Source: Gordonia sihwensis NBRC 108236
GTDB lineage: Bacteria > Actinomycetota > Actinomycetes > Mycobacteriales > Mycobacteriaceae
NCBI RefSeq assembly: GCF_000333035.1
Contig: NZ_BANU01000015.1
Coordinates: 62,001-126,000, forward strand
Direction of reading: 5' to 3'
Length of the DNA: 64,000 nt
Made by a program: the position numbers and the translations under genes. Shown one piece after another: positions 1 to 9,455 of the stretch; positions within the stretch are counted from its first letter, which is position 1; every line of letters begins with the position of its first letter. The notes below the pieces were generated by a model. The model was not told the DNA's origin and did not search any database. It saw only the letters and a program-made list of their open reading frames with translations.

Positions 1-67
1 GACAATGGATGCGACTAAATATCAGAGAGTTCCACAAGAACGACGATCAGATAAGAGGTTTCCACCT

Positions 68-2302
<2,235 letters not shown>

Positions 2303-2327
2303 GGTACGCGCCCACCCCGGTGACGAC

Positions 2328-2368
2328 CGACGGACGGCCGATGGTCATCGACCATCGGCCGTCCGTCG
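2328..2368 (+). terminator. Terminator hairpin after icd
   Basis: Bases 2328-2345 and 2351-2368 form a perfect 18-bp stem with a 5-base loop, starting 26 bases after the icd stop. There is no strong T-run, as is common in high-GC actinobacteria. It also lies just past the end of the opposing pseudogene, so it could serve both sides. Confidence 0.8.
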
Positions 2369-2376
2369 TCTGCCGG

Positions 2377-3035
2377 TCATGACGGCGCGCCGGAACCCTC
2401 GCGCGGGATGAGGGCGTCCGCGGTCGACAGCGGAACCGGAGTGAACATCGCGGGCTCGTCCTCGGGATCCAGGGCCGTGGCGCGTGACTCGCCGTCCAGG
2501 TGCCAGAGCTCACCCCAGGCCCGGGACGTGGTCAGTGCCCGGCGGCAGTGCTCCAGACGGACCGCGTTGTACCCGGCGAGCGCGGCGTCCCAGTCGACGC
2601 CGCCGTCGGCGCGCCGGTGCCGGGCGCAGTGCGATACGGCCGTGCACCCAGTCGTCGAGCGGTTCCCGGTCGAACATGCGCCACCACTTGTCGCGCCACA
2701 TGTGGGCCACTTCGTCGCGGACGAAGTCGACGGTGTGCTCGAAGGCCGCGTCCAGCTCATCGGGGGTGCCCCAGTCCTCTTCGCCGGCGAGGGCCTTCGG
2801 CGACTCGAAGACGTACACCTGGTTGAGCATCGCTCCGCCACGCAGGCCGTAGTGCACGAAGTGGCCCCGAGGCCCTACGTAGACGTCCACTTCCGACAGA
2901 TCGACGCCCGCGGCGCGCGGGGTCTCGGCGGGGACGGTCCCGCGATCACCACCTCGGCGCGCTCCACGGTGCCGTCGGCGAGGTCGACGTGCGCGCACGT
3001 CTCCGCGGTGCGGTAACCCACCGCGTCTCGCAGAC
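2377..3035 (-). pseudogene. Degraded 3-hydroxybenzoate 6-hydroxylase-like FAD monooxygenase
   Basis: Three reading frames on this strand each carry a recognisable piece of a flavoprotein aromatic hydroxylase. In gene order the pieces are a fragment ending CAHVDLADGTVERAEVVIAG, then a fragment running from RGTVPAETP through VDVYVGPRGHFVHYGLRGG to WVHGRIAL, then one containing LTTSRAWGELWHLDG and a proper stop. The last two match the 3-hydroxybenzoate 6-hydroxylase family. Missing are the N-terminal third with the GxGxxG FAD site, about 25 residues between fragments 1 and 2, and about 40 residues between fragments 2 and 3, including the GDAAHPPLQY flavin-binding motif. At least two frame-changing deletions make it non-functional. 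An intact gene would have supplied gentisate from 3-hydroxybenzoate. Confidence 0.85.
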
Positions 3036-3039
3036 GCCG

Positions 3040-3132
3040 ATCGACCGAGAGCGCTGGAAGAACTGGGCCTCGAATGGCTACGGCGGCGAGGTGGTGATCG
3101 GCCAGGACCTGCAGCGGGTATCGATCACCTGA
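3040..3132 (+). other. Possible orphan 3' end of an unidentified gene
   Basis: Next to the broken hydroxylase, one plus-strand frame reads ERWKNWASNGYGGEVV and continues to IGQDLQRVSIT and a TGA at 3130-3132. Almost every third base is G or C, as in real genes here, and the composition looks protein-like. The frame stays open upstream but runs into the pseudogene, where it no longer looks coding. I cannot assign a family. It may be the tail of a gene whose front was removed by the same deletion that truncated the hydroxylase, or it may be chance. Confidence 0.3.
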
Positions 3133-3263
3133 CCGCTGGGCATCTGTGCTCGATACGGGCGCGGTGAGCCACGGCACTGCGAAGTTCGCAGATCTGTGAG
3201 ATGCTCTATGAAGCGGGTGGGCAGATTTTGCCCCCTGCAATCTGAAGAAAGCAGTAACACAGC

Positions 3264-3467
3264 ATGGCACAAGGAACCGTCAAGTGGTTCAATGGCGAAA
3301 AGGGCTTCGGCTTCATCGCTCCCGACAGCGGTAGTGAAGACGTCTTCGTCCACTACTCGGCTATCTCCGGCGGAGGATTCCGCAACCTGGAGGAAGCACA
3401 GCGGGTCGAGTTCGACCTGGAGCAGGGCGCCAAGGGCCCCCAGGCGACGAACGTGACAGCAGTCTAA
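3264..3467 (+). CDS. cspA: Cold shock protein, CspA family
   Basis: A 67-residue single-domain cold shock protein that binds single-stranded nucleic acid and acts as an RNA chaperone. RNP1 is visible as KGFGFI (about residues 13-18) and RNP2 as VFVHY (about 28-32); the length is typical. The roughly 130-base stretch before the ATG carries no other gene, so a long leader, as in many csp mRNAs, is possible. It contains the palindrome CTGCGAAGTTCGCAG at 3177-3191. A TTCGCA (3185-3190) and TATGAA (3207-3212) pair spaced 16 bases could be its promoter, which is weak evidence. A perfect hairpin follows the stop. Confidence 0.96.
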   Translation: MAQGTVKWFNGEKGFGFIAPDSGSEDVFVHYSAISGGGFRNLEEAQRVEFDLEQGAKGPQATNVTAV

Positions 3468-3482
3468 AGACTTAGACACACG

Positions 3483-3518
3483 GAACGCCCCGGATCTCTC
3501 GCGAGATCCGGGGCGTTC
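3483..3518 (+). terminator. Terminator hairpin after cspA
   Basis: A perfect 16-bp stem (3483-3498 with 3503-3518) and a 4-base TCGC loop lie 16 bases past the cspA stop codon. Confidence 0.85.
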
Positions 3519-3567
3519 TGCATGCCGGGATGTTCTTGCCCGTGGGGTGAGGAGTCCGTGCGATATG

Positions 3568-3611
3568 CGACGAGGGCCCGGTCGGCGTTCTCGCCGTCCG
3601 GGCCCTCGTCG
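3568..3611 (-). terminator. Terminator hairpin downstream of tRNA-His
   Basis: A 14-bp GC-rich stem (3568-3581 with 3598-3611) is extended by a further 5 bp (3583-3587 with 3592-3596) and closed by a TTCT loop. It lies 9 bases past the 3' end of the minus-strand tRNA-His gene. Confidence 0.7.
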
Positions 3612-3619
3612 TTCTTCGG

Positions 3620-3693
3620 GGTGAGTGACGGGACTCGAACCCGCGACAGCCAGGATCACAACCTGGTGCTCTACCAACTGAACTACACTCACC
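3620..3693 (-). tRNA. tRNA-His (GTG anticodon)
   Basis: The reverse strand folds into a full cloverleaf with anticodon GTG in the loop TTGTGAT. The gene includes the extra 5' G (base 3693) opposite C73 (base 3620), the hallmark of histidine tRNA, and a T-arm with GGTTCGAGTCC. CCA is not encoded. Confidence 0.95.
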
Positions 3694-3794
3694 ATCGGCG
3701 CAGCTGCACAGCGTTCACACGTTGTTTGCCGAGCCAGGCTCATACTCTAGCCGGTTTTCACCCAGAAACTCCAATCGGTTCCTGACCAGCGTGT

Positions 3795-4394
3795 TTACGC
3801 GGGGCCAAGCCGTTCGACGACCTCTTCGAGGGTCTTCGCGTCGGGGCCGGGGGCGGGAACGAAGGCGGTCTCGCGGTAGTAGCGCAGTTCCCGGATCGAT
3901 TCGCGGATGTCGGCGAGTGCGCGATGGGCGAGCCCCTTCTGCGGCTGACCGAAGTAGATCGGCGGGTACCAGCGACGGCACAGCTCCTTGATCGAGCTGA
4001 CGTCCACCATCCGATAGTGCAGGTAGGCGTTCAGCTCGGGCATGTCCCGGGCGATGAAGCCGCGATCGGTGCCGATGGAGTTGCCCGCGAGCGGGGCCGC
4101 GCCGGCCGTGGTGATGTGCTCGCGCAGGTAGTCCAGAACCGCCTTCTCCGCTTCGGCGAGCGTGACGGTGGAGGCGCGCACCTCTTCGGTGAGCCCGGAG
4201 TCGGCATGCATCTTGGCGACCACCTCGGGCATGCCCGCGAGGGCCTCGTCGTCGGCGTGGATGACGAGGTCGACCCCCTCGCCGATGATGTTCAAGTCGC
4301 TGTCGGTGACGAGAGCGGCGATTTCGATGAGCTTGTCCGAGCCGATATCCAGTCCGGTCATCTCACAGTCGATCCACACGAGTTTGTCTTGCAC
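3795..4394 (-). CDS. orn: Oligoribonuclease
   Basis: A 199-residue DEDDh 3'-5' exoribonuclease that degrades two- to five-nucleotide RNA leftovers and pGpG-type dinucleotides to mononucleotides. The three exonuclease motifs are present: WIDCEMTGL (residues 7-15), [15 protein letters not shown] (about 104-118) and [10 protein letters not shown] (about 157-166). The length is typical. The start is the GTG at 4394, which gives the standard [12 protein letters not shown]-terminus. It stands alone between tRNA-His and an SDR gene on the same strand. Confidence 0.95.
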   Translation of the reverse strand: MQDKLVWIDCEMTGLDIGSDKLIEIAALVTDSDLNIIGEGVDLVIHADDEALAGMPEVVAKMHADSGLTEEVRASTVTLAEAEKAVLDYLREHITTAGAAPLAGNSIGTDRGFIARDMPELNAYLHYRMVDVSSIKELCRRWYPPIYFGQPQKGLAHRALADIRESIRELRYYRETAFVPAPGPDAKTLEEVVERLGPA

Positions 4395-4450
4395 TCGATC
4401 AACTGTAATCGGGACGGCGTGCCGCCGTCTGTCCGCGTGCGCGGTACGAG

Positions 4451-5287
4451 CTACTCGCCTTCGCCGAGCTTGCTGTAGAACTTGCCGACGATCGGCGCGA
4501 CCACGGCACGCGGCGAATAGCCGCCGGCCACGGACATCGCCTTGCTCAGTGTCCCCGGAACCACGCGCATCTTGTTGCGGCTCAACGCATCCAGGCTCAT
4601 CTCCGCTACCTTCTGGGAATCGTGCCAGAGGAAGCCCGGGACCAGCTTGTCGACGATCGACGCCTCCTCGGCGGTGGGGGTGTGCGTGCGGACCGGTCCC
4701 GGAGCCAGCAGTGTGACGTGCACCCCGGTGTCTTTGAGTTCCCCGCGCAGCGACTCGCTGAAGGTGTTGACGAAGGCCTTCGTCGCCGCATACGTCGCAT
4801 TGTTGGGAATCGGCATATTGCCTGCGGCGGAGCCGACCATCAGGATGCCGCCGGAGCCGCGTTCGACCATCTGCGGAAGAACCGCGAGAGTGAGATCGTG
4901 CACGGCGTTCGCGTTGAGCCGGACCTGGGCGCGCTCGTATGCGGAGTCGAGGCCGGCGAGCGGCCCGAAGGTCGCGATCCCCGCGTTATTGCAGAGGATG
5001 GAGATCTCGCGACTCGACAGTTCGTCGCACAGTGCGTCGACCGCGTCGAGATCGGAGAGGTCCGCCGCCCGCACGTCCGCGTCCACCTGGAATCGCGACC
5101 GCAGTTCGATGGCGAGCTCATGAAGTACGTTCTCCCGCCGCGCCACCAGGATCACCGAGTGGCCGCGAGCGGCGAGCGTCCGCGCCAACGCCATTCCGAT
5201 GCCGGAGGACGCTCCGGTGACCACGGCGCGGGCAGACGAACGAGGCGGCATCAACATGGGCCACATCGTATCGACGGCCTCGGACAT
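4451..5287 (-). CDS. Short-chain dehydrogenase/reductase
   Basis: An NAD(P)-dependent classical SDR of about 278 residues. The cofactor motif TGASSGIG, the NNAG motif, the serine-containing MVGSAAG segment and the YAATK catalytic pair are all present. The substrate is unknown. The C-terminal part resembles SDRs annotated around lipid or keto-ester reduction, but that does not define a function. The reading frame is open further upstream into the neighbouring gene. I chose the ATG 18 bases after that gene's stop; ATGs at 5266, 5257 and 5251 are alternatives and none has a clear Shine-Dalgarno site. Confidence 0.85.
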   Translation of the reverse strand: MSEAVDTMWPMLMPPRSSARAVVTGASSGIGMALARTLAARGHSVILVARRENVLHELAIELRSRFQVDADVRAADLSDLDAVDALCDELSSREISILCNNAGIATFGPLAGLDSAYERAQVRLNANAVHDLTLAVLPQMVERGSGGILMVGSAAGNMPIPNNATYAATKAFVNTFSESLRGELKDTGVHVTLLAPGPVRTHTPTAEEASIVDKLVPGFLWHDSQKVAEMSLDALSRNKMRVVPGTLSKAMSVAGGYSPRAVVAPIVGKFYSKLGEGE

Positions 5288-5304
5288 CGGCCGAAAGGTG
5301 TCGG

Positions 5305-5658
5305 CTACTTGCCCGCGACGAGACCGTGGATTGCTCGCACGCGGGATTCGAGTGCGGCGTGCAGGTCCGCGGGGAGCGTGCCGAGTACGTCGATCTCCAC
5401 CCCGCCCCCGAGCTGAGCCAGCCGCGGAAGGACCTCGGCCACATTGCCGACGTGTTCGACCACCGCCGCCGCGTCTCGGTAGCGCTCCAGCACCACGCAT
5501 CGGCTGCGGTCGTCGTCCATGAACCAGTCGTACTGCAGGTTGCCCTTCTCCGTCCGCACCGCGTCGAGGGACTCGGCGACGGCCGCCGTGAACGCGGCGA
5601 CGTTCTCCTCCGGGATGTTCGGGAAGGTGGCGATCATGACGATCTCGTTCTCGTTCAT
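5305..5658 (-). CDS. ABM-domain (antibiotic biosynthesis monooxygenase-like) protein
   Basis: A 117-residue dimeric alpha-beta barrel protein of the ABM superfamily, whose members range from quinone or heme monooxygenases to proteins without known chemistry. The pattern is typical: a short beta strand MIATF at the N-terminus, then EENVAAFTAAVAES, GNLQYDWF and VVLERY followed by an acidic helix. Translation starts at the ATG at 5658, 6 bases after an AGAAGAG site. The SDR gene begins 18 bases downstream on the same strand, so the two are probably co-transcribed. The substrate is unknown. Confidence 0.8.
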   Translation of the reverse strand: MNENEIVMIATFPNIPEENVAAFTAAVAESLDAVRTEKGNLQYDWFMDDDRSRCVVLERYRDAAAVVEHVGNVAEVLPRLAQLGGGVEIDVLGTLPADLHAALESRVRAIHGLVAGK

Positions 5659-5731
5659 TCGGGCTCTTCTCTTCTGGTTGCGGGCGCCGTCGTTCCGATG
5701 CGGGTACCGAGTCATCGTAGAGAGCAGCACC

Positions 5732-7792
5732 TCACGGCAAGCCCGCGGCGACCTCCGTGCCCTGCCGGATGGCGCGCTTGGCGTCGAGTTCGGACGCGAG
5801 GTCGGCACCGCCGATGACGTGGGTGATCACACCGGCCGCGGTCAGCGGGTCGACCAAGTCGCGCACCGATTCCTGACCGGCGCAGACGACGACGTTGTCC
5901 ACCTCGAGCAGGCGCTTGCCGACCTCGTTGCCCTCCTTGTCGTGCAGCGTGATGTGCAGGCCGGCGTCGTCGATCCTGTCGTAGGTGGCGCCGGAGATCT
6001 GTTCGACGCCCTTCATCTTGACCGCGGCACGATGCACCCAGCCGGTGGTCTTGCCGAGCGACTTGCCCTGCTTGCCCGGCTTGCGCTGCACCATGTACAC
6101 CTCGCGCACGGCGGGCATCGGCCTCGGCTCGGTCAGGAAGCCGGGAGTGTCGAGGTCGTCGGTGACGCCCCACTCCTGCTCCCATTCCTTGAGGTTCAGT
6201 GTCGGCGACTCATCGGTGGTGAGGAATTCGGTGACGTCGAATCCGATGCCGCCCGCACCGATGACGGCCACGCGCTTGCCGACCTCGCGGTGGCCGAGGA
6301 CCGCGTCGGCGTACGACATGACCATCGGGTGGTCGATGCCGTCGATCGCAGGCACGCGCGGGACCACGCCGGTCGCGACGATCACCTGGTCGTACCCGCC
6401 GTCGATGAGCTCCTGTGCGCCCACCCGGGTGTCGAGGTGAACGGCGACGTGGTTGATCTCGAGCTGGCGGGTGAAGTACCGGATGGTCTCGTTGAACTCC
6501 TCCTTGCCGGGGATGCGGGCGGCGATGGAGAACTGCCCGCCGATGGCCGGCCCGGCCTCGTAGAGGTCGACGCGGTGGCCGCGCTGCGCGGCGGAGACGG
6601 CCGCCGACAGCCCGGCGGGACCGGCTCCGACGACGGCCACCCGCTTGGCCGTGCGGGTGGCCCCCAGGGTGAGGACCGTCTCGCGGCCGGCGCGCGGGTT
6701 CAGCAGGCACGAGACCTTCTGACCGACGAAGGCGTGATCCAGGCACGCCTGATTGCAGCCGATGCACGTGTTGATCTCGTCGGCGCGGCCGGTGCGCGCC
6801 TTGTCGACGAACTCCGGGTCGGCCAGCAGCGGGCGGGCCATCGACACCGCGTCCACCTTGCCGCGCTCGAGGATCTCCTCGGCGAAGTCCGGGGTGTTGA
6901 TGCGGTTGGACGCGATCAGCGGGATGTCCACCACATCGCGCAGCCGCTCGGTGAACTTGACGAACGCGCCCCGCGGTACCGACGTCACGATCGTCGGTAC
7001 CTGGGCCTCGTGCCAGCCGATGTCGGTGTTGATGGCGTCGACGCCGTGTTCCTCGGCCCGCTTGGCGAGCAGTGCGATCTCGTCGAAGGTCTGTCCGTTC
7101 TTCACGAAGTCGGCGACGCTCTGGCGCAGGATGACCGGGAACTCGCGCGGCACCTTCCTGCGCACGTCCTTGATGATCTCGACGAGGAAGCGCTGACGGT
7201 TCTCGGTGCTGCCGCCCCACTTGTCGGTGCGGTCGTTGGTGTGCGGGCAGAGGAACTGGTTGATCAGGTATCCCTCGCCGCCCATCAGCTCGATCGCGTC
7301 GTAGCCGGCTCGGTGCGCGAGCTGCGCCGCGGTGCCGAATGAGCGGATCACATGCCAGATGATCTGCTCGGTCATCTTGAGGTGTTTGAACGGGTGAATC
7401 GGGCTCGGCTCGCTGCCGGCGGCGACCTTGAAGGGCGTATACCCGTAGCGCCCCGCGTGAATGATCTGCAAGGCGATCTTTCCGCCCTCGGCATGGACGG
7501 CCTTGGTGAACTCGCGGTGCCGGAGCACATCGGCACGGTTCGTCATCTTGCCCGCGAAGGGCAGCAGCTGTCCGGTGCGCGACGGTGCGAAACCGCCCGT
7601 GATGATGAGCCCGACGCCGCCGCGGGCGCGTTCGGCGTAGTAGGCGGCGAGTTTGGGCGTGTCCCACAACCGGTCCTCCAGGCCGGTGTGCATCGATCCC
7701 ATGACGACGCGGTTGTCGAGCGTGATCCCGCCGATCCGAAGCGGTTCGAACAGTCTGGGGAAGTGGGCGTTGGGCGCCGTCTGGGCTGTCAT
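5732..7792 (-). CDS. fadH: NADPH-dependent 2,4-dienoyl-CoA reductase
   Basis: A 686-residue iron-sulfur flavoprotein that reduces 2,4-dienoyl-CoA esters so that polyunsaturated fatty acids can enter beta-oxidation. An Old Yellow Enzyme FMN barrel fills about residues 1-340. It is followed by the 4Fe-4S cysteine cluster CIGCNQACLDH with a later Cys near residue 357, then an FAD domain starting VAVVGAGPAGLSAA (about 384) and an NADP domain with VAVIGAGGIGFD (about 505). The start is the ATG at 7792 behind an AAAGG site. The PadR gene lies just upstream on the same strand. Related family members reduce other enone compounds, so the exact substrate is inferred. Confidence 0.9.
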   Translation of the reverse strand: MTAQTAPNAHFPRLFEPLRIGGITLDNRVVMGSMHTGLEDRLWDTPKLAAYYAERARGGVGLIITGGFAPSRTGQLLPFAGKMTNRADVLRHREFTKAVHAEGGKIALQIIHAGRYGYTPFKVAAGSEPSPIHPFKHLKMTEQIIWHVIRSFGTAAQLAHRAGYDAIELMGGEGYLINQFLCPHTNDRTDKWGGSTENRQRFLVEIIKDVRRKVPREFPVILRQSVADFVKNGQTFDEIALLAKRAEEHGVDAINTDIGWHEAQVPTIVTSVPRGAFVKFTERLRDVVDIPLIASNRINTPDFAEEILERGKVDAVSMARPLLADPEFVDKARTGRADEINTCIGCNQACLDHAFVGQKVSCLLNPRAGRETVLTLGATRTAKRVAVVGAGPAGLSAAVSAAQRGHRVDLYEAGPAIGGQFSIAARIPGKEEFNETIRYFTRQLEINHVAVHLDTRVGAQELIDGGYDQVIVATGVVPRVPAIDGIDHPMVMSYADAVLGHREVGKRVAVIGAGGIGFDVTEFLTTDESPTLNLKEWEQEWGVTDDLDTPGFLTEPRPMPAVREVYMVQRKPGKQGKSLGKTTGWVHRAAVKMKGVEQISGATYDRIDDAGLHITLHDKEGNEVGKRLLEVDNVVVCAGQESVRDLVDPLTAAGVITHVIGGADLASELDAKRAIRQGTEVAAGLP

Positions 7793-7846
7793 TGGGCGAC
7801 CTTTCTCGTTGTGGGTATCGGTGGGATGCAGTGGTTTCTGTGGAAT

Positions 7847-8419
7847 TCAGTGCTGCGGGGCGGCGACGGCGGCAGAGCGCTCGAGTTCGCGCTGGAAGCG
7901 GTCGAGCACCTCGTCGCACCAGTCGACGGTCTGCTCGCTCATCCGGACCCCGCCGCGGAGCACCAGGTACTGGTTCAGCTTGCGTCCGGACAAGGCATCG
8001 GGATCGGGGTAGTACTGCTCCACCCATCCCCGATACACCTCGAGCATCGCGGCGGCCTCGTCGCGGTGGGCGCGGAGTTCGGCCATCACCGTCGGCAGGT
8101 CGCCGAGATCGGCGGCGCGCAGCTTGACTCCGAGATCGCTGCGCAGCGGCGGGAGCGGCGTCGGGCTGTTCACCCACTCGGCGAGCATGTCGCGTCCCGC
8201 CTGCGAGAGCGTGTACACCTTCTTGTCCGGGCGGCCGTCCTGTGCCACGGATTCGAAGCTCACCAGCCCGTCGGAGTGCAGCTTCTTGAGCGTCCGATAG
8301 ATCTGCTGGTGCGTAGCCGACCAGAAGTATCCGATCGACCGCGAGAACTGCTGCCCGATCTCGTACCCGGTCCCGGGCCGCTCGGAGAGCGAGACGAGGA
8401 TCGCGTGCTCGAGTGCCAT
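7847..8419 (-). CDS. PadR-family transcriptional regulator
   Basis: A 190-residue PadR-like repressor (subfamily with a C-terminal Vir-type coiled coil). The N-terminal winged helix runs from ALEHAILVSLSERPGTGYEIGQQF through the recognition segment QQIYRTLKKLHSDGLV, followed by a wing (PDKKVYTLSQAGR) and a helical dimerisation tail. I chose the ATG at 8419, where homologues start; the frame is open upstream into the operator. Such proteins bind palindromes near their own promoter, and one lies 31 bases upstream. Likely targets are itself, fadH and the divergent SMP-30-like gene. The inducer is unknown. Confidence 0.88.
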   Translation of the reverse strand: MALEHAILVSLSERPGTGYEIGQQFSRSIGYFWSATHQQIYRTLKKLHSDGLVSFESVAQDGRPDKKVYTLSQAGRDMLAEWVNSPTPLPPLRSDLGVKLRAADLGDLPTVMAELRAHRDEAAAMLEVYRGWVEQYYPDPDALSGRKLNQYLVLRGGVRMSEQTVDWCDEVLDRFQRELERSAAVAAPQH

Positions 8420-8449
8420 GCGTGACACCGTAGCAATGCACCTTAGTTC

Positions 8450-8483
8450 TATGCAATAGGGTTCATATGAACTCCGATGCATA
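8450..8483. promoter_or_regulatory. Palindromic operator between padR and the SMP-30-like gene
   Basis: A 34-base imperfect palindrome is centred at 8466.5. The core GTTCATATGAAC (8461-8472) is perfect, and outer arms TATGCA (8450-8455) and TGCATA (8478-8483) share the same centre. Thirteen of 17 positions match between halves. It sits between the divergent starts at 8419 and 8535. The ATGCA/TGCAT arms resemble PadR-type sites, so it is probably the PadR operator. Confidence 0.65.
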
Positions 8484-8534
8484 TAAAGCGGCGGGTCGGA
8501 CACACCGCCGCCGATTTGCTGCTAAGACTTGGCC

Positions 8535-9455
8535 GTGACCTCGTTTCGCCGCATCGCCCTTCCCGGAACCGCACCCGAGGACGTGATCTGCCTGCCCGAC
8601 GGGCGGGTCGTGACCGGACTCGACGACGGTCGTCTGCTGTCGGTGGAGCCGTCGACGGGGGAGATCAGCGTGCTGGCCGACACCGCCGGGCGGCTCCTCG
8701 GCCTCGACTACGGTGCCGACGGTTCGATCTACATCTGCGACCACGATCGCGGGCTGCTCGTCCTGGATCCGGATCGCTCGCGCGCACGAGTGCTCGTCGA
8801 CACGGTGGACGGCAGGCCGCTGCGGTTCGCCAGCAACGTCGCCCACGCCTCCGACGGAACGCTGTACTTCTCGTCGTCGTCTCAGAACTTCATGTTCGAC
8901 CGCTGGCGGGCGGACATCATCGAGCACTCCGGGACCGGCAGGCTCATGCGACTGTCGCCGAGCGGTGAGGTCCAGGTGCTGCGCGACGATCTGCAGTTCG
9001 CGAACGGCGTGGTCCTGGGCCCCGCCGAGGACTACGTGCTGGTCGCGGAGACGGGGGCCTCCCGGATCTCGCGGTACTGGCTCACCGGACCGGCGGCGGG
9101 CACCTCCGAGGTCTTCCTCGACGGTCTGGGCGGTTATCCGGACAACATGTCGATCGGCAGCGACGGGCGACTGTGGGTGGCGCTCGCCTCACCGCGGAAT
9201 GCTGTGCTGGAGGGCATCTTCCGGCTTCCGCTGCGGGCCCGGAAGGTGCTCGCGCGGGTCCCGCAGGGTGTCGGTCCGACGCCGGAGGAGGTGGTCTGGG
9301 TACAGGCCTTCGACTTCGACGGCACGATGGCCCGCGAGGTGCGGATCGACGACCTCGATTTCGGTTTCGTCACCGCCGTCGCGGAGCGCGACGGGGTCCT
9401 GTATCTCGGCACCATCCTCGGCAACGCGCTCGGCGTGCTCGACCTGCGCAGCTGA
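8535..9455 (+). CDS. SMP-30/gluconolactonase/strictosidine synthase-like beta-propeller protein
   Basis: A roughly 306-residue six-bladed beta-propeller protein. Repeated DG-x-hydrophobic blade motifs are visible (EDVICLPDGRVVTG, GADGSIYICD, ASDGTLYFSS, GSDGRLWVAL), together with the FANGVVLGP and YPDNMSIGSDG segments that are typical of the strictosidine synthase-like branch. Family members are calcium-dependent lactonases or esterases; the substrate here is unknown. Translation starts at the GTG at 8535 or at the TTG two codons earlier. The divergent PadR gene and shared operator suggest common control with fadH. The last 267 bases are antisense to the opposing ABC transporter frame. Confidence 0.8.
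   Translation: MTSFRRIALPGTAPEDVICLPDGRVVTGLDDGRLLSVEPSTGEISVLADTAGRLLGLDYGADGSIYICDHDRGLLVLDPDRSRARVLVDTVDGRPLRFASNVAHASDGTLYFSSSSQNFMFDRWRADIIEHSGTGRLMRLSPSGEVQVLRDDLQFANGVVLGPAEDYVLVAETGASRISRYWLTGPAAGTSEVFLDGLGGYPDNMSIGSDGRLWVALASPRNAVLEGIFRLPLRARKVLARVPQGVGPTPEEVVWVQAFDFDGTMAREVRIDDLDFGFVTAVAERDGVLYLGTILGNALGVLDLRS

Noticed and set aside
5287-5305. Very long N-terminal extension of the SDR running antisense and through the ABM-domain gene
   Set aside because: The extension is Arg/Gly-rich and overlaps a better-supported gene on the same strand, and SDRs begin close to the TGASSGIG motif.
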